Of a stretch of 64,000 nucleotides of DNA, positions 9,455 to 18,900 are shown one piece after another. Positions within the stretch are counted from its first letter, which is position 1. Each line of letters begins with the position of its first letter. The DNA comes from an uncultured Pelagibacteraceae bacterium (GTDB taxonomy: Bacteria > Pseudomonadota > Alphaproteobacteria > Pelagibacterales > Pelagibacteraceae), in the NCBI GenBank assembly GCA_902596975.1, contig CACJWS010000001.1:1-64000 (forward strand), written 5' to 3'. Made by a program: the position numbers and the translations under genes. The notes beneath the pieces were generated by a model. That model had not been told where the DNA came from and ran no database searches. It saw nothing but the letters and a program-made list of their open reading frames with translations.

Positions 9455-10715
9455 GATACCATTATATTTCGTCTTTTTACTTTTATTATCAAGTTGTGGT
9501 CAAAGTGATAAATCTGTAGAAAATACTAATTCTAAAATTTTATTTGAAGAAATTAAACCAATTCAACAAGAATTAAATCCAAATATAAAAATAAATCTTT
9601 CTAAATTAGTTAAAGATAATAGTTTTATAAATAATAATACAAATAATAATGGACATATAAACTTCGAGCCAACATTTGAAAAAAAGAAAACATTTAAATT
9701 TTCAAAGATTAAACAGTTTAATTCAATCGATACAGATATTTTATTTATCGAAAATAATGATCTAATTTATTTTGATAATAAAGGTACGATATTAAGAATT
9801 AATGAAAAATTTGAAACTTTATGGGAAGCAAATCATTACTCAAAGAAAGAGAAAAAACTTAATCCGATATTATATTTAAATTATATAGATAATAAAATTA
9901 TTGCTACTGATACTCTTTCAAATATTTTTTCATTAAATTTAGATAATGGGGAACTAAACTGGAAGAAGGACAGTCTATCTCCATTTAATTCAAATATTGC
10001 TATAAAAAATGATAAATTTGTTACTGTTGATTTTGATAATGTAATTAGATGTTTCTCAATAGTAGATGGAAATGAATTATGGAATTTTAAAACAGAAAAC
10101 ACATTCATTAAATCTCAAAAAAAATTATCTGTAATTATTAAAGATGACATTGTTTATTCACTTAATAATTTAGGTGATCTTACGGCATTAAATATTAATG
10201 ATGGGAGTTTAGTTTGGCAAACACCTACGCAGAGCAACGAAATATTCTTAAATGCATTTAGTCTAAAAAATTCGGAAATAATTTTAAATAATGAAACAAT
10301 ATATTTTTCAAACAACAAAAATGAGCTATTCTCAATTGACACAAGAACTGGCATAGTAAAATGGAAACAAACAGTAAATTCCAGTTTAAAGCCTACGATT
10401 TCTGAAAATTATATTTTTAATATTTCTGAGGAAGGATATTTATTTGTAATTGATACTGAGACTGGAAATATAATCAGGATCACTGATGTTTTCTCAACAT
10501 TTAAAAAAAGAGAAAAAATTAAACCAGTAGGCTTTGTTATTGCTAAAAATAAAATTTATTTGTCTACCGATAATGGACGAATTTTGATTATTAATTTAAC
10601 TAATTCTGAAACAGTGAAAGTAATTAAATTTAATAATGAAAAAATATCGAGGCCATTTATTAATAATGCTAATATTTTTTTAATAAAAAATAATGGAATT
10701 ATAAGATCAAATTAA
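9447..10715 (+). CDS. bamB: PQQ-like beta-propeller lipoprotein (BamB-like)
   Basis: Lipobox LLLLSSCGQ; repeated blade motifs (LDNGELNWKKD, DGNELWNFKTE, DGSLVWQTP, TGIVKWKQT). Confidence 0.7.
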   Translation: MSRIPLYFVFLLLLSSCGQSDKSVENTNSKILFEEIKPIQQELNPNIKINLSKLVKDNSFINNNTNNNGHINFEPTFEKKKTFKFSKIKQFNSIDTDILFIENNDLIYFDNKGTILRINEKFETLWEANHYSKKEKKLNPILYLNYIDNKIIATDTLSNIFSLNLDNGELNWKKDSLSPFNSNIAIKNDKFVTVDFDNVIRCFSIVDGNELWNFKTENTFIKSQKKLSVIIKDDIVYSLNNLGDLTALNINDGSLVWQTPTQSNEIFLNAFSLKNSEIILNNETIYFSNNKNELFSIDTRTGIVKWKQTVNSSLKPTISENYIFNISEEGYLFVIDTETGNIIRITDVFSTFKKREKIKPVGFVIAKNKIYLSTDNGRILIINLTNSETVKVIKFNNEKISRPFINNANIFLIKNNGIIRSN

Positions 10716-11146
10716 TGTTATTAAAATTTTTAGAAAAAATTGGAAGAAAAAAAGTAGTTTTAGATAGGGGGCCGTCTCACCCAAAATTTAATGAAGCTAA
10801 ACCATGGATGAATAGATATTATTTATTATTTAGGAATAGACCAAAATGGTTTCCATTTAATATATTAATTCATGAAATGTTGGATGATGATCATGGGGAT
10901 GGAGTTCATAATCATCTATTCCCTTATATTACAATAATTTTGAGAGGCGGTTATTGGGAAACTACTAAAAAAGGTAAATTCTGGAGAAAACCTGGATATA
11001 TTGGATTTAGATCAGCCAATGCATATCATAGAGTAGACCTTGAGCCAGGAACAAGACCAATGACAATTTTTATCTCTGGACCTTTTGGATTAAGAAAAGG
11101 ACCAAGATCAGAATACGGCATCGATTTTAATTCAAAAAAGAATTAA
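10715..11146 (+). CDS. Cupin-like small protein of unknown function
   Basis: Histidine-rich DDDHGDGVHNHLFPYITIILRGGYWE and AYHRVDL, cupin-like spacing. Confidence 0.5.
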   Translation: MLLKFLEKIGRKKVVLDRGPSHPKFNEAKPWMNRYYLLFRNRPKWFPFNILIHEMLDDDHGDGVHNHLFPYITIILRGGYWETTKKGKFWRKPGYIGFRSANAYHRVDLEPGTRPMTIFISGPFGLRKGPRSEYGIDFNSKKN

Positions 11147-12201
11147 TGCAAAAAAGTTTTGTTAAAGAGTTTAAACTTTACTGCAAAAAAAAAAATTTAG
11201 ATGTTAATTCGCATCAGATAAAACTCATAAAAACATTAGAAGAATATTATAAATTAAACTACAAATCATTTATCTCAAAAATTTTATCAAAAAAAAATTA
11301 TAAAAAAGGCTTTTATCTTTATGGAGATGTTGGTGTCGGCAAAACCATGATATTAGATTTTTTTTTCAACTTAGTTGAAGGTAAAAAATTAAAACTTCAC
11401 TTCAATGAGTTTATGCTTAATTTTCACGATTTTGTACACCAATCCAAAGATAAAAATGATGAAAATAAATTAAGTAAATTTGTAAAAAATTTAAAATCGA
11501 AAGCAAAATTAATATATTTTGACGAGTTTCAGGTTACAAATATAGTAGATGCAATGATACTTGGAAAATTATTTGATGAAATATTTAAAGAAGATTTAAA
11601 AATTATTGTAACTTCTAATATAAAAATAGAAAATTTGTATAAAGATGGGTTGCAAAGAGATCAATTCAAACCTTTTATAAAAATAATGCAAAAGCAATCA
11701 TTTGAATATCAATTAAATATAGATGATGATTATAGAAAGTCCGAAGGCAATAAAACTCAAAGATATTACTCACCTTTAAATCAAGAAAACAATTTTAAAA
11801 TAAATAAATTATTTAGAGTGATGACTAAAGATAAGGTTTTAAAAGAAAAGATTTTAAACATCAAAGGAAGAAAATTTATTTTAAAAAATTTTTATGATGG
11901 AATTGTTCGATTAACTTTTAAAGAAGTATGTGATAAAAATTTAGGATCAGAAGATTATATTAAAATAGTAAAAAATTGTCTTTTTATAGTTATGGAAAAT
12001 GTACCAGCATTTAATGATTTAAATTCAAATCAACAACAAAGATTTATTACTTTTTTAGATATCGTGTATGATCAAAATATACCTATGGCTATTAGTGCAG
12101 AACAAAATATTGATAAACTTACATCATCAAGATTATTGGAAAAACCATTTAAGCGTACAATTAGCCGATTATATGAACTAACATCTAAAAAGCATTTATG
12201 A
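11146..12201 (+). CDS. zapE: AFG1/ZapE-like P-loop ATPase
   Basis: GFYLYGDVGVGKTMILDFFF Walker A; YFDEFQVTNIVDAMIL. Confidence 0.85.
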   Translation: MQKSFVKEFKLYCKKKNLDVNSHQIKLIKTLEEYYKLNYKSFISKILSKKNYKKGFYLYGDVGVGKTMILDFFFNLVEGKKLKLHFNEFMLNFHDFVHQSKDKNDENKLSKFVKNLKSKAKLIYFDEFQVTNIVDAMILGKLFDEIFKEDLKIIVTSNIKIENLYKDGLQRDQFKPFIKIMQKQSFEYQLNIDDDYRKSEGNKTQRYYSPLNQENNFKINKLFRVMTKDKVLKEKILNIKGRKFILKNFYDGIVRLTFKEVCDKNLGSEDYIKIVKNCLFIVMENVPAFNDLNSNQQQRFITFLDIVYDQNIPMAISAEQNIDKLTSSRLLEKPFKRTISRLYELTSKKHL

Positions 12202-12617
12202 GACAAGAATTTTTTAATCTTGAACTTAAAACAAATGGTCAAAAATTATATGAATTTACCGATCAAACGATAGACTGGATAAATAAAAACAATTTTAATA
12301 ATGGTATTTTAAATTTAAGCATACAGCACACTAGTGCATCTTTAATTGTTCAAGAAAATGCTGATCCTGATGTTCAATCAGATTTAATTAATTATTTTGA
12401 TAAAATTGCTCCAATGGATAATAAATTATATATTCATACAGTAGAAGGTAAGGACGATATGCCAGCTCATATAAAGTCAGCTTTAACTAACAATCAAATA
12501 TCCCTCAGTATAAAAAACAAACAACTTTTGTTAGGTACTTGGCAAGGAATTTACCTTTTTGAACATAGATTAGCTTCTACAAAAAGGCTGATTATTCATC
12601 ATTTTATTGGAGATTAA
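12198..12617 (+). CDS. YjbQ/UPF0047 family protein
   Basis: IQHTSASLIVQENADPDVQSDL; GTWQGIYLFEHR. Confidence 0.85.
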   Translation: MRQEFFNLELKTNGQKLYEFTDQTIDWINKNNFNNGILNLSIQHTSASLIVQENADPDVQSDLINYFDKIAPMDNKLYIHTVEGKDDMPAHIKSALTNNQISLSIKNKQLLLGTWQGIYLFEHRLASTKRLIIHHFIGD

Positions 12618-14036
12618 TTAATTTTTTAAAGCTTGAAATGCTTTGAGAGCTGCATTTCTAGCTTCTTCATGTACAACTATTGGAGAAGGGTAATCAGAAC
12701 CAATTTTAGTTTTTATAGCTTCTTGAAATTTAGTTTCCATTTCCCACGGTTTATGAATAAATTTATTTGGAACTCTCTCTAATTCAGGTACCCATTTTTT
12801 TACATACAAACCTTGTTTATCAAATTTTTCACCCTGCAATATAGGATTAAAAATTCTAAAATAAGGGGCTGCATCTGCACCACAGCCAGCAACCCATTGC
12901 CATTGTGCAATATTGTTTGCTTCATTAAAATCTAACAAACAGTTTCTAAAATGTTTTTCACCTTCTTTCCAATTAATTCTTAAATGTTTTACAAGAAAAG
13001 AACCAACTACCATTCTAATTCTATTATGCATCCAACCTGTTTCATAAAGTTGTCTCATCCCAGCATCAACAATTGGGTATCCAGTCATACCATTTTTCCA
13101 AGCTTTCAAATTTTTTGCATTTTTATCCCATGGAAATTTATCAAATTCTTTTCTTAAATTACCTTTTAGCATTTCGGGGAAATAATTAATTAAACTATGT
13201 GAAAATTCTCTCCAGCCTAATTCATTTAGATATTTTTTAACACTAATATTTTTTGATTTATATTTATAACATTTGTCCCAAATATTACTTACGTGTATTT
13301 GTCCATTTCTAATGAATGGCGAAAGTTTTGACGAACCATTTATAGCTGGATAATCTCTATCAACTCCATATTTCAACATTCTATTTTCAACAAACTCATT
13401 TAAATATTTTTCGGATTGTTTTTCTGTTGGGTCCCAATATTTTTCAAATTTTTTATACCAATTTTTCTTTGGTAAAATTTGATCTGGAATATTATTATTT
13501 TTGAATAATTTTATTTTTCTTTTAACTTTTTTTACGTTTAATGAATTGTTTGGGATACTATCTAAGTAAATTTGCTCTCCAACTCTCCAAAATGGACTAT
13601 AAACTTTATAAGGGCTTCCATCATCTTTTGTAACATTATTATATTCATTAAGAACATTTCCTTTAAAGCATTTTGAAAGTATTTTGTTTTTTTCAAAAAT
13701 TTTAATGAGATCATTATCTAACTTTAATTGAGATGGCTCATATATTTTATTCCAAAATATAGAAATTTCTTGTTTGCCTTTGACTTTACTAAAAAAAGTT
13801 ATCTCATCAGAAAATACTAATTCTAATTCAATATTGTATTTAATTAATTCATCTTTAAAATTAATTAAAGATTTACTTACCCACCATTTTTGTGCTTCTC
13901 TAACATCATCAAAATTTTCTTTGTTATAAATATATAATGCTGTGACAGTATCGTAATTATTTGTTGCATAAGATAATGCAGAATTATTTTTTATTCTAAA
14001 ATCATCTCTTATCCAAACAACAGCTTTTTTTGACAT
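12618..14036 (-). CDS. phrB: Deoxyribodipyrimidine photolyase (cryptochrome/photolyase family)
   Basis: AVVWIRDDFRIKNNSAL; GWMHNRIRMVVGSFLVKHL; NNIAQWQWVAGCGADAAPYFRIFNP. Confidence 0.95.
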   Translation of the reverse strand: MSKKAVVWIRDDFRIKNNSALSYATNNYDTVTALYIYNKENFDDVREAQKWWVSKSLINFKDELIKYNIELELVFSDEITFFSKVKGKQEISIFWNKIYEPSQLKLDNDLIKIFEKNKILSKCFKGNVLNEYNNVTKDDGSPYKVYSPFWRVGEQIYLDSIPNNSLNVKKVKRKIKLFKNNNIPDQILPKKNWYKKFEKYWDPTEKQSEKYLNEFVENRMLKYGVDRDYPAINGSSKLSPFIRNGQIHVSNIWDKCYKYKSKNISVKKYLNELGWREFSHSLINYFPEMLKGNLRKEFDKFPWDKNAKNLKAWKNGMTGYPIVDAGMRQLYETGWMHNRIRMVVGSFLVKHLRINWKEGEKHFRNCLLDFNEANNIAQWQWVAGCGADAAPYFRIFNPILQGEKFDKQGLYVKKWVPELERVPNKFIHKPWEMETKFQEAIKTKIGSDYPSPIVVHEEARNAALKAFQALKN

Positions 14037-14041
14037 ATAAT

Positions 14042-15175
14042 TTACTTTCTGCCTTTAAATAGCAATTGTTTATAAAGTTTTACATCTGCATTACCTTCGC
14101 ATCCAATAACTAAAACGTTAGATTTTTCGTTAAGATTTATTAATTTCTTTGTTTTAGGATTATTACAGAGACTTATAAGACTGATAATTCCTGGTGTAGC
14201 ACATTCACCACCTATTATTGATCTTTTACTGAGTTTCTTGTCTTTAAGCATTGCAACAGTTTTAGGAACTTTTGAGTCATTTACAGTGACACAACAATCA
14301 CTAGACTTTTTTAATACATGCCAAGGTATGAGAGACATTTCATTGCATGACATACCACCCATTATACTTTCTTTTTTTATTTTAATTTTTTTTAAACTTT
14401 TGCTTTTTATGCTTTGAAGTACACAATCAGCTCCATCAGGTTCAACTATTATTATTTTAGGAATTCTCTTGAAATATTTTGCAACTCCTGCAACTACACC
14501 TGCTGCCATGCCACCAACGCCAGCTTGAAGGAATATATGCGTAATATAATGCGTAGTTTGTTTTGAAATTTCTTTAATCATAATTGAATAACCAGCCATA
14601 GTTAACAAAGGAACATAACTATAATTCTTCGTAGATACATCTTGAACAATATTCCAATTATTCTTTTTTGATAATTTTTTACACTCGTTTAATGAATTTT
14701 CGTAATTACCTTTTACTCGAATTACATCGGCTCCAAATTTTTCAATTTCTTTTACTCTCTCTTCACTTACATATTGACTAACAAAAATTTTACATTGTAA
14801 ACCCAATCTTTGAGCACCCCAAGCAACTGATCTACCATGATTTCCAGCTGTTGCAGAAGATATTATTATATTTTTTTTCTTTTTAGATATTTTTTCTACG
14901 GCATATGCACCACCTAAAGCTTTAAATGATTTTAAATGAAATCTTTTCGACTCATCTTTGTAAAAAATATTATTAAGTTTTAAATTTTTGTTTAGTTTCT
15001 CTAATTTTAATAATGGTGTTTTTTTATAGTATTTCCACTTAGATATAGAATTAAAAGCATCAGTGATTATTTTTGACGAAATAATATTTAAAATATAGTT
15101 TCGATTAAAACTATAACTTTTATTCGATAAAAATTTTGTATATTTCCATTTTCTATAACTATCAAAGCTTTTCAC
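14042..15175 (-). CDS. Diaminopropionate ammonia-lyase-like PLP enzyme (fold type II)
   Basis: KDESKRFHLKSFKALGGAYAVEKI (PLP lysine region), SSATAGNHGRSVAWGAQ, QDVSTKNYSYVPLLTMAGY, QAGVGGMAAGVV. Confidence 0.75.
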   Translation of the reverse strand: MKSFDSYRKWKYTKFLSNKSYSFNRNYILNIISSKIITDAFNSISKWKYYKKTPLLKLEKLNKNLKLNNIFYKDESKRFHLKSFKALGGAYAVEKISKKKKNIIISSATAGNHGRSVAWGAQRLGLQCKIFVSQYVSEERVKEIEKFGADVIRVKGNYENSLNECKKLSKKNNWNIVQDVSTKNYSYVPLLTMAGYSIMIKEISKQTTHYITHIFLQAGVGGMAAGVVAGVAKYFKRIPKIIIVEPDGADCVLQSIKSKSLKKIKIKKESIMGGMSCNEMSLIPWHVLKKSSDCCVTVNDSKVPKTVAMLKDKKLSKRSIIGGECATPGIISLISLCNNPKTKKLINLNEKSNVLVIGCEGNADVKLYKQLLFKGRK

Positions 15176-15176
15176 T

Positions 15177-16502
15177 TTAACAGTCTAGAGTATTCTGTCT
15201 TTCCCATTTTGTAATTGGTTTGGACTTATCAAATTTTTCGTTATCATTAAAATCTTTTAATTCCAAAGTCCTTAACTTGACATAACTTTTAATTACTTCT
15301 TTTCCAAATGCTTTATTCATTTCTTTATTATTTTCAATTTTATCAAGAGAATCTTTTAGTTCATTTGGTAATTTAGAAAGGTTTGGATATTTTTTATAAT
15401 CCTCATACATATTACAAAAAAGAGGTTTGCCAGGATTAATTCTTTTACTTAATCCTTCAATTCCTGCAGCTAATACACTAGCTTGAAGTAAATAAGGATT
15501 TGCGGATCCATCCATAAGTCTTAATTCAAATCTTCCCGGATCAGGAACCCTTATCATATGTGTACGGTTATTTCCTGTATATGATATACTGCTTGGAGAC
15601 CATGTGGCACCAGATTTTGTTGGTGCAGCATTTATTCGTCTGTAACTATTTATCGTTGGATTAAAAAAAGTAGATAAGGATGAAGCATGTTTCATGATGC
15701 CTCCTAAAAAGTTATAAGCTGTCTTGCTTAGCCCAAGCTTATCATGTTTATCAAGAAAGATATTTTTCTTTCCTTTCCATAAAGAAATATGTGCATGACA
15801 TCCGTTACCAGTTAAATTTTCAAAAGGTTTTGGCATAAATGTTGCTCTCAAATCATGCTTTTCTGCAATAGTTTTAACCATAAATTTAAAAAAAGTGTGT
15901 CTATCAGCAGTTTTTAGACAATCTGAATAATCCCAATTCATTTCAAATTGCCCATTAGCATCTTCGTGGTCATTTTGATAAGGACCCCATCCCATTTCAA
16001 TCATACAATCACATATTTCTTTTATAAGCTCATATCTTCTCATTAATGAAGACTGGTCATAACAAGGTTTAGATTGAGTATCTCTATTATCTGCAATTGC
16101 GTTCCCATCAGGAGAAATCAAAAAATACTCACACTCCACACCTGACTTCATGCTAAATCCCAATTCAGATAATTTTTTTATTTGTTTTTTTAACATCACT
16201 CTTGGTGAAGCATCGACTGGTTTACCATTCATCCATAAATCTGAAGCCAACCAACCAACTTCTTTGTTCCATGGTAGTTGAATTAAACTGTCAGGATCAG
16301 GTATTGCAAACATATCAGAATCAGCTGGTGTCATATCTAGCCAAGCTGCAAATCCAGCAAATCCAGCACCATTTACTTGCATATCTTTTATTGAATGAGC
16401 AGGAACCAATTTTGATCTTAAGACACCAAATAAATCTACAAAACTTATCAAAAAATATTTAATTTTTTTTTGTTTTGAAATTTTAAATAAATTTTTTGCC
16501 AT
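15177..16502 (-). CDS. gmaS: Type III glutamine synthetase-like protein, probable gamma-glutamylmethylamide synthetase
   Basis: GS-III-like; remembered similarity to roseobacter GmaS (KLVPA...GAGFAGFAAWLDMTPA, KPCYDQSSLMRRYELI, GWGPYQNDHEDANGQFEMNWDYSDCLKTADRHTFFKFM, LTGNGCHAHISLW). Confidence 0.75.
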   Translation of the reverse strand: MAKNLFKISKQKKIKYFLISFVDLFGVLRSKLVPAHSIKDMQVNGAGFAGFAAWLDMTPADSDMFAIPDPDSLIQLPWNKEVGWLASDLWMNGKPVDASPRVMLKKQIKKLSELGFSMKSGVECEYFLISPDGNAIADNRDTQSKPCYDQSSLMRRYELIKEICDCMIEMGWGPYQNDHEDANGQFEMNWDYSDCLKTADRHTFFKFMVKTIAEKHDLRATFMPKPFENLTGNGCHAHISLWKGKKNIFLDKHDKLGLSKTAYNFLGGIMKHASSLSTFFNPTINSYRRINAAPTKSGATWSPSSISYTGNNRTHMIRVPDPGRFELRLMDGSANPYLLQASVLAAGIEGLSKRINPGKPLFCNMYEDYKKYPNLSKLPNELKDSLDKIENNKEMNKAFGKEVIKSYVKLRTLELKDFNDNEKFDKSKPITKWERQNTLDC

Positions 16503-16519
16503 CTAATAACGTAACACAA

Positions 16520-16684
16520 TTATTTAAAAAATGATAAAAAGAAATCTTTGTAATAAATTAAATTTACACCAATAATAATTAATATCGCTATAATTACTCC
16601 ATACTTTGCTTTTGGCCATGCAAGACGTGCCATTTTGCTAGGAGTTTTATTTTCATTTTGATTATTTTCTTCAGAATTTTGCAT
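16520..16684 (-). CDS. Small single-TM protein (54 aa) upstream of gmaS
   Basis: Manual translation MQNSEENNQNENKTPSKMARLAWPKAKYGVIIAILIIIGVNLIYYKDFFLSFFK*; fills the gap between the amt terminator and gmaS. Confidence 0.5.
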   Translation of the reverse strand: MQNSEENNQNENKTPSKMARLAWPKAKYGVIIAILIIIGVNLIYYKDFFLSFFK

Positions 16685-16685
16685 T

Positions 16686-16723
16686 AAAAAAAAAAGAGGG
16701 CACAGTATTTCATGCGCCCTCTT
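16686..16723 (-). terminator. Rho-independent terminator of the amt transcript
   Basis: Minus strand reads AAGAGGGC-(14 nt loop)-GCCCTCTT followed by a T-tract; 8-bp perfect stem. Confidence 0.8.
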
Positions 16724-16730
16724 AAAAGTT

Positions 16731-16952
16731 TTAACCGTCTGTTATATTGTTTTTCCAGTCGTTAGCACTTGGTTTTTTTCTGACAATTGCATTCATCTTA
16801 CCATCTTCTTGTTTAGATGAAATAACATGCCAGCCAACCCAAATAAGAATTGCTATTATAACTAGCACTCCTTCCGAACCAACACCTGGATAGACAGATC
16901 CTTGTACCTCAGAGGCACTTAAATGATCTATCCAATTTGATACTGTTGCCAT
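16731..16952 (-). CDS. Small single-TM protein downstream of the ammonium transporter
   Basis: 73 aa; central TM GVLVIIAILIWVGWHVIS; 13 nt downstream of amt and before the terminator. Confidence 0.65.
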   Translation of the reverse strand: MATVSNWIDHLSASEVQGSVYPGVGSEGVLVIIAILIWVGWHVISSKQEDGKMNAIVRKKPSANDWKNNITDG

Positions 16953-16965
16953 TTACATACCTCCT

Positions 16966-18366
16966 TTATCTACTGGCCGAGACTACAGCTTTTTCGTCTT
17001 CTTTAGCCTCTTCCATAATTGTATAGTCAAGTCCTGCAAGTTCTACTTCTCTTGGTATTCTTAATTTACCCATTCCGTGAAGAACTTTTGCAATTATATA
17101 TCCAGGTAGCATACCTAGTACAAAAAACATTATTATTGCACCGATAAACATTCCAAGAGGATTAATTGCTGCATAATTAGTTCCATCCCACATAGCTCCT
17201 ACACTGTATCCAGATGAAGGATAACCATTTAAAACGAAACCACATATTACAAGACCAACAAATCCAGCATAACCATGAACAGCTACCGCTCCAACCGCAT
17301 CGTCGATTTTATATTTTTTCTCGACCCAGTAATGCATTTTGTAAGCTATAACTACTCCGATCATACCGATTATCATTGATTGTATTGGATGATATAAATC
17401 ATTACCTGCAGATGCACATATTATTCCCGCAAGTCCTGATGAATAAGTCCAGAAAGGATCTCCCTTCGAGACCACATACCCTGCTAACAACCCTCCAGAT
17501 AACGACATTAAAAAGTTCATCGTTATTCCACTAAGTGTGGTGGGAGTTAGGTAGATATTCGTTGCAGTAAAGAAAGTTACACCTTCCATACCATATTCAG
17601 GTCCAAGATCATAAATCGGAACATTACATGCAGCGTAAAAGCCCCAAAAACCTGTATAGATTAAGAATAATCCAACAGTCACTAACCAAGGATTTCTTGG
17701 TCCAATGTTTCTTGGTTCTCCGCTAGATGAAAATTTTCCAATTCTTGGTCCTAAAACAATTAGAACACCTAAGGCAAAACCTCCGGCAATTGCGTGAATT
17801 ACTCCGGAAGCATAAGCATCGTGATATCCTAATATTTTTAACATCCATCCATCAAAATGCCATCCCCATGAAGCATCTATTGTCCAGAAAACAGATCCAA
17901 TTGCAATTGCAAGTATTCCAAATGCAAAAGTAGTTATCCTTTCAATAACCGCTCCAGATACAATTGAAGCTGCAGTCCATGAAAATAATAAAAAGGCTGC
18001 CCAGAAGACACCCATTATATGATCATTAAGATTTACGGCCATCAATGCATTTGTAGGATTAGCAAGATCATTTCCACCAAATCCTCCTCCAAGAACTAGA
18101 CCAGTACTTTCGGTCATAATCGAAGGAGCTAATCCAGGTCCTGTTGGAAATGCCCAGTATATCCACCAACCAAAGAAAAACCATGTAACTGTTACCAGTG
18201 GTATCAGCATTGTATTTTTCATAAGAGTGTGTTGGTGATGTTTGTAACGAGATGCCCCAACTTCATACATACAGAAACCCACGTGGATCAAAAACATAAG
18301 AACCACAGTTACCCAATAGTAAAATTCTGTAAATAAGGTTGTGAGAGCACCTAATTGATCAGTCAT
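16966..18366 (-). CDS. amt: Ammonium transporter (Amt family)
   Basis: About 11 hydrophobic segments; DASWGWHFDGWMLKILGYHDAYASGVIHAIAGGFALG; HGYAGFVGLVICGF. Confidence 0.9.
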   Translation of the reverse strand: MTDQLGALTTLFTEFYYWVTVVLMFLIHVGFCMYEVGASRYKHHQHTLMKNTMLIPLVTVTWFFFGWWIYWAFPTGPGLAPSIMTESTGLVLGGGFGGNDLANPTNALMAVNLNDHIMGVFWAAFLLFSWTAASIVSGAVIERITTFAFGILAIAIGSVFWTIDASWGWHFDGWMLKILGYHDAYASGVIHAIAGGFALGVLIVLGPRIGKFSSSGEPRNIGPRNPWLVTVGLFLIYTGFWGFYAACNVPIYDLGPEYGMEGVTFFTATNIYLTPTTLSGITMNFLMSLSGGLLAGYVVSKGDPFWTYSSGLAGIICASAGNDLYHPIQSMIIGMIGVVIAYKMHYWVEKKYKIDDAVGAVAVHGYAGFVGLVICGFVLNGYPSSGYSVGAMWDGTNYAAINPLGMFIGAIIMFFVLGMLPGYIIAKVLHGMGKLRIPREVELAGLDYTIMEEAKEDEKAVVSASR

Positions 18367-18482
18367 ATTTCTCTCTCCTATTAATAGTTAATAGACTCTA
18401 TGAAATTTTTTTTACGCTGACAATTTTATTTTATTTATAAAAAGTAGAAGTTAATAATTATTTTATCAACTTGAAATTGAAA

Positions 18483-18893
18483 TTAGAATTTTAAATATGC
18501 TTTTTTAAGGTCAACCAGAGGATGATTCGGGGACATTTGAAACTTTACCAATAATTCTCTAGCTATCATATCTCTATCCTGCTGATTATTAGGTAATTTT
18601 ATTTTACTTGGTATCGTTACCCAACCGTTCGCATTTCTATCGAATACAGCAGGTCTATTTTCTTCATATCCCATATGAACATCTTCTAACCAATTAAGAT
18701 CATCCCAACCCATAGCTTCTATATATTTTTTTAAAAATGGAGTGAGTCGACTATAGTCAGGCAAAAGATTAACGTCATATCGATAGCCAATTGTTTGGCC
18801 AATCATTTTTTCTCTAGCAGTCTCTTTTTTCTTGCCTAATTGACCTTTGATCTCTTTTGATTTGACTTTTTTCTTACCTTTTTTCTTTGGCAT
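18483..18893 (-). CDS. Conserved-looking hypothetical protein, last gene of the glutamate-synthase-like operon
   Basis: 136 aa; Lys-rich N-terminus (MPKKKGKKKVKSKEIKGQLGKKK); 7 nt after the FMN GltS-like gene. Confidence 0.6.
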   Translation of the reverse strand: MPKKKGKKKVKSKEIKGQLGKKKETAREKMIGQTIGYRYDVNLLPDYSRLTPFLKKYIEAMGWDDLNWLEDVHMGYEENRPAVFDRNANGWVTIPSKIKLPNNQQDRDMIARELLVKFQMSPNHPLVDLKKAYLKF

Positions 18894-18900
18894 ATTTGAA

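Noticed and set aside
9881-10354. Two antisense ORFs in the BamB-like gene
   Set aside because: Shadow ORFs opposite repetitive beta-propeller coding sequence.
16202-16462. Plus-strand ORF opposite gmaS
   Set aside because: Inside the highly conserved GmaS-like coding region.
17727-17933. Plus-strand ORF opposite amt
   Set aside because: Gln/Leu-rich antisense shadow of a membrane protein gene.
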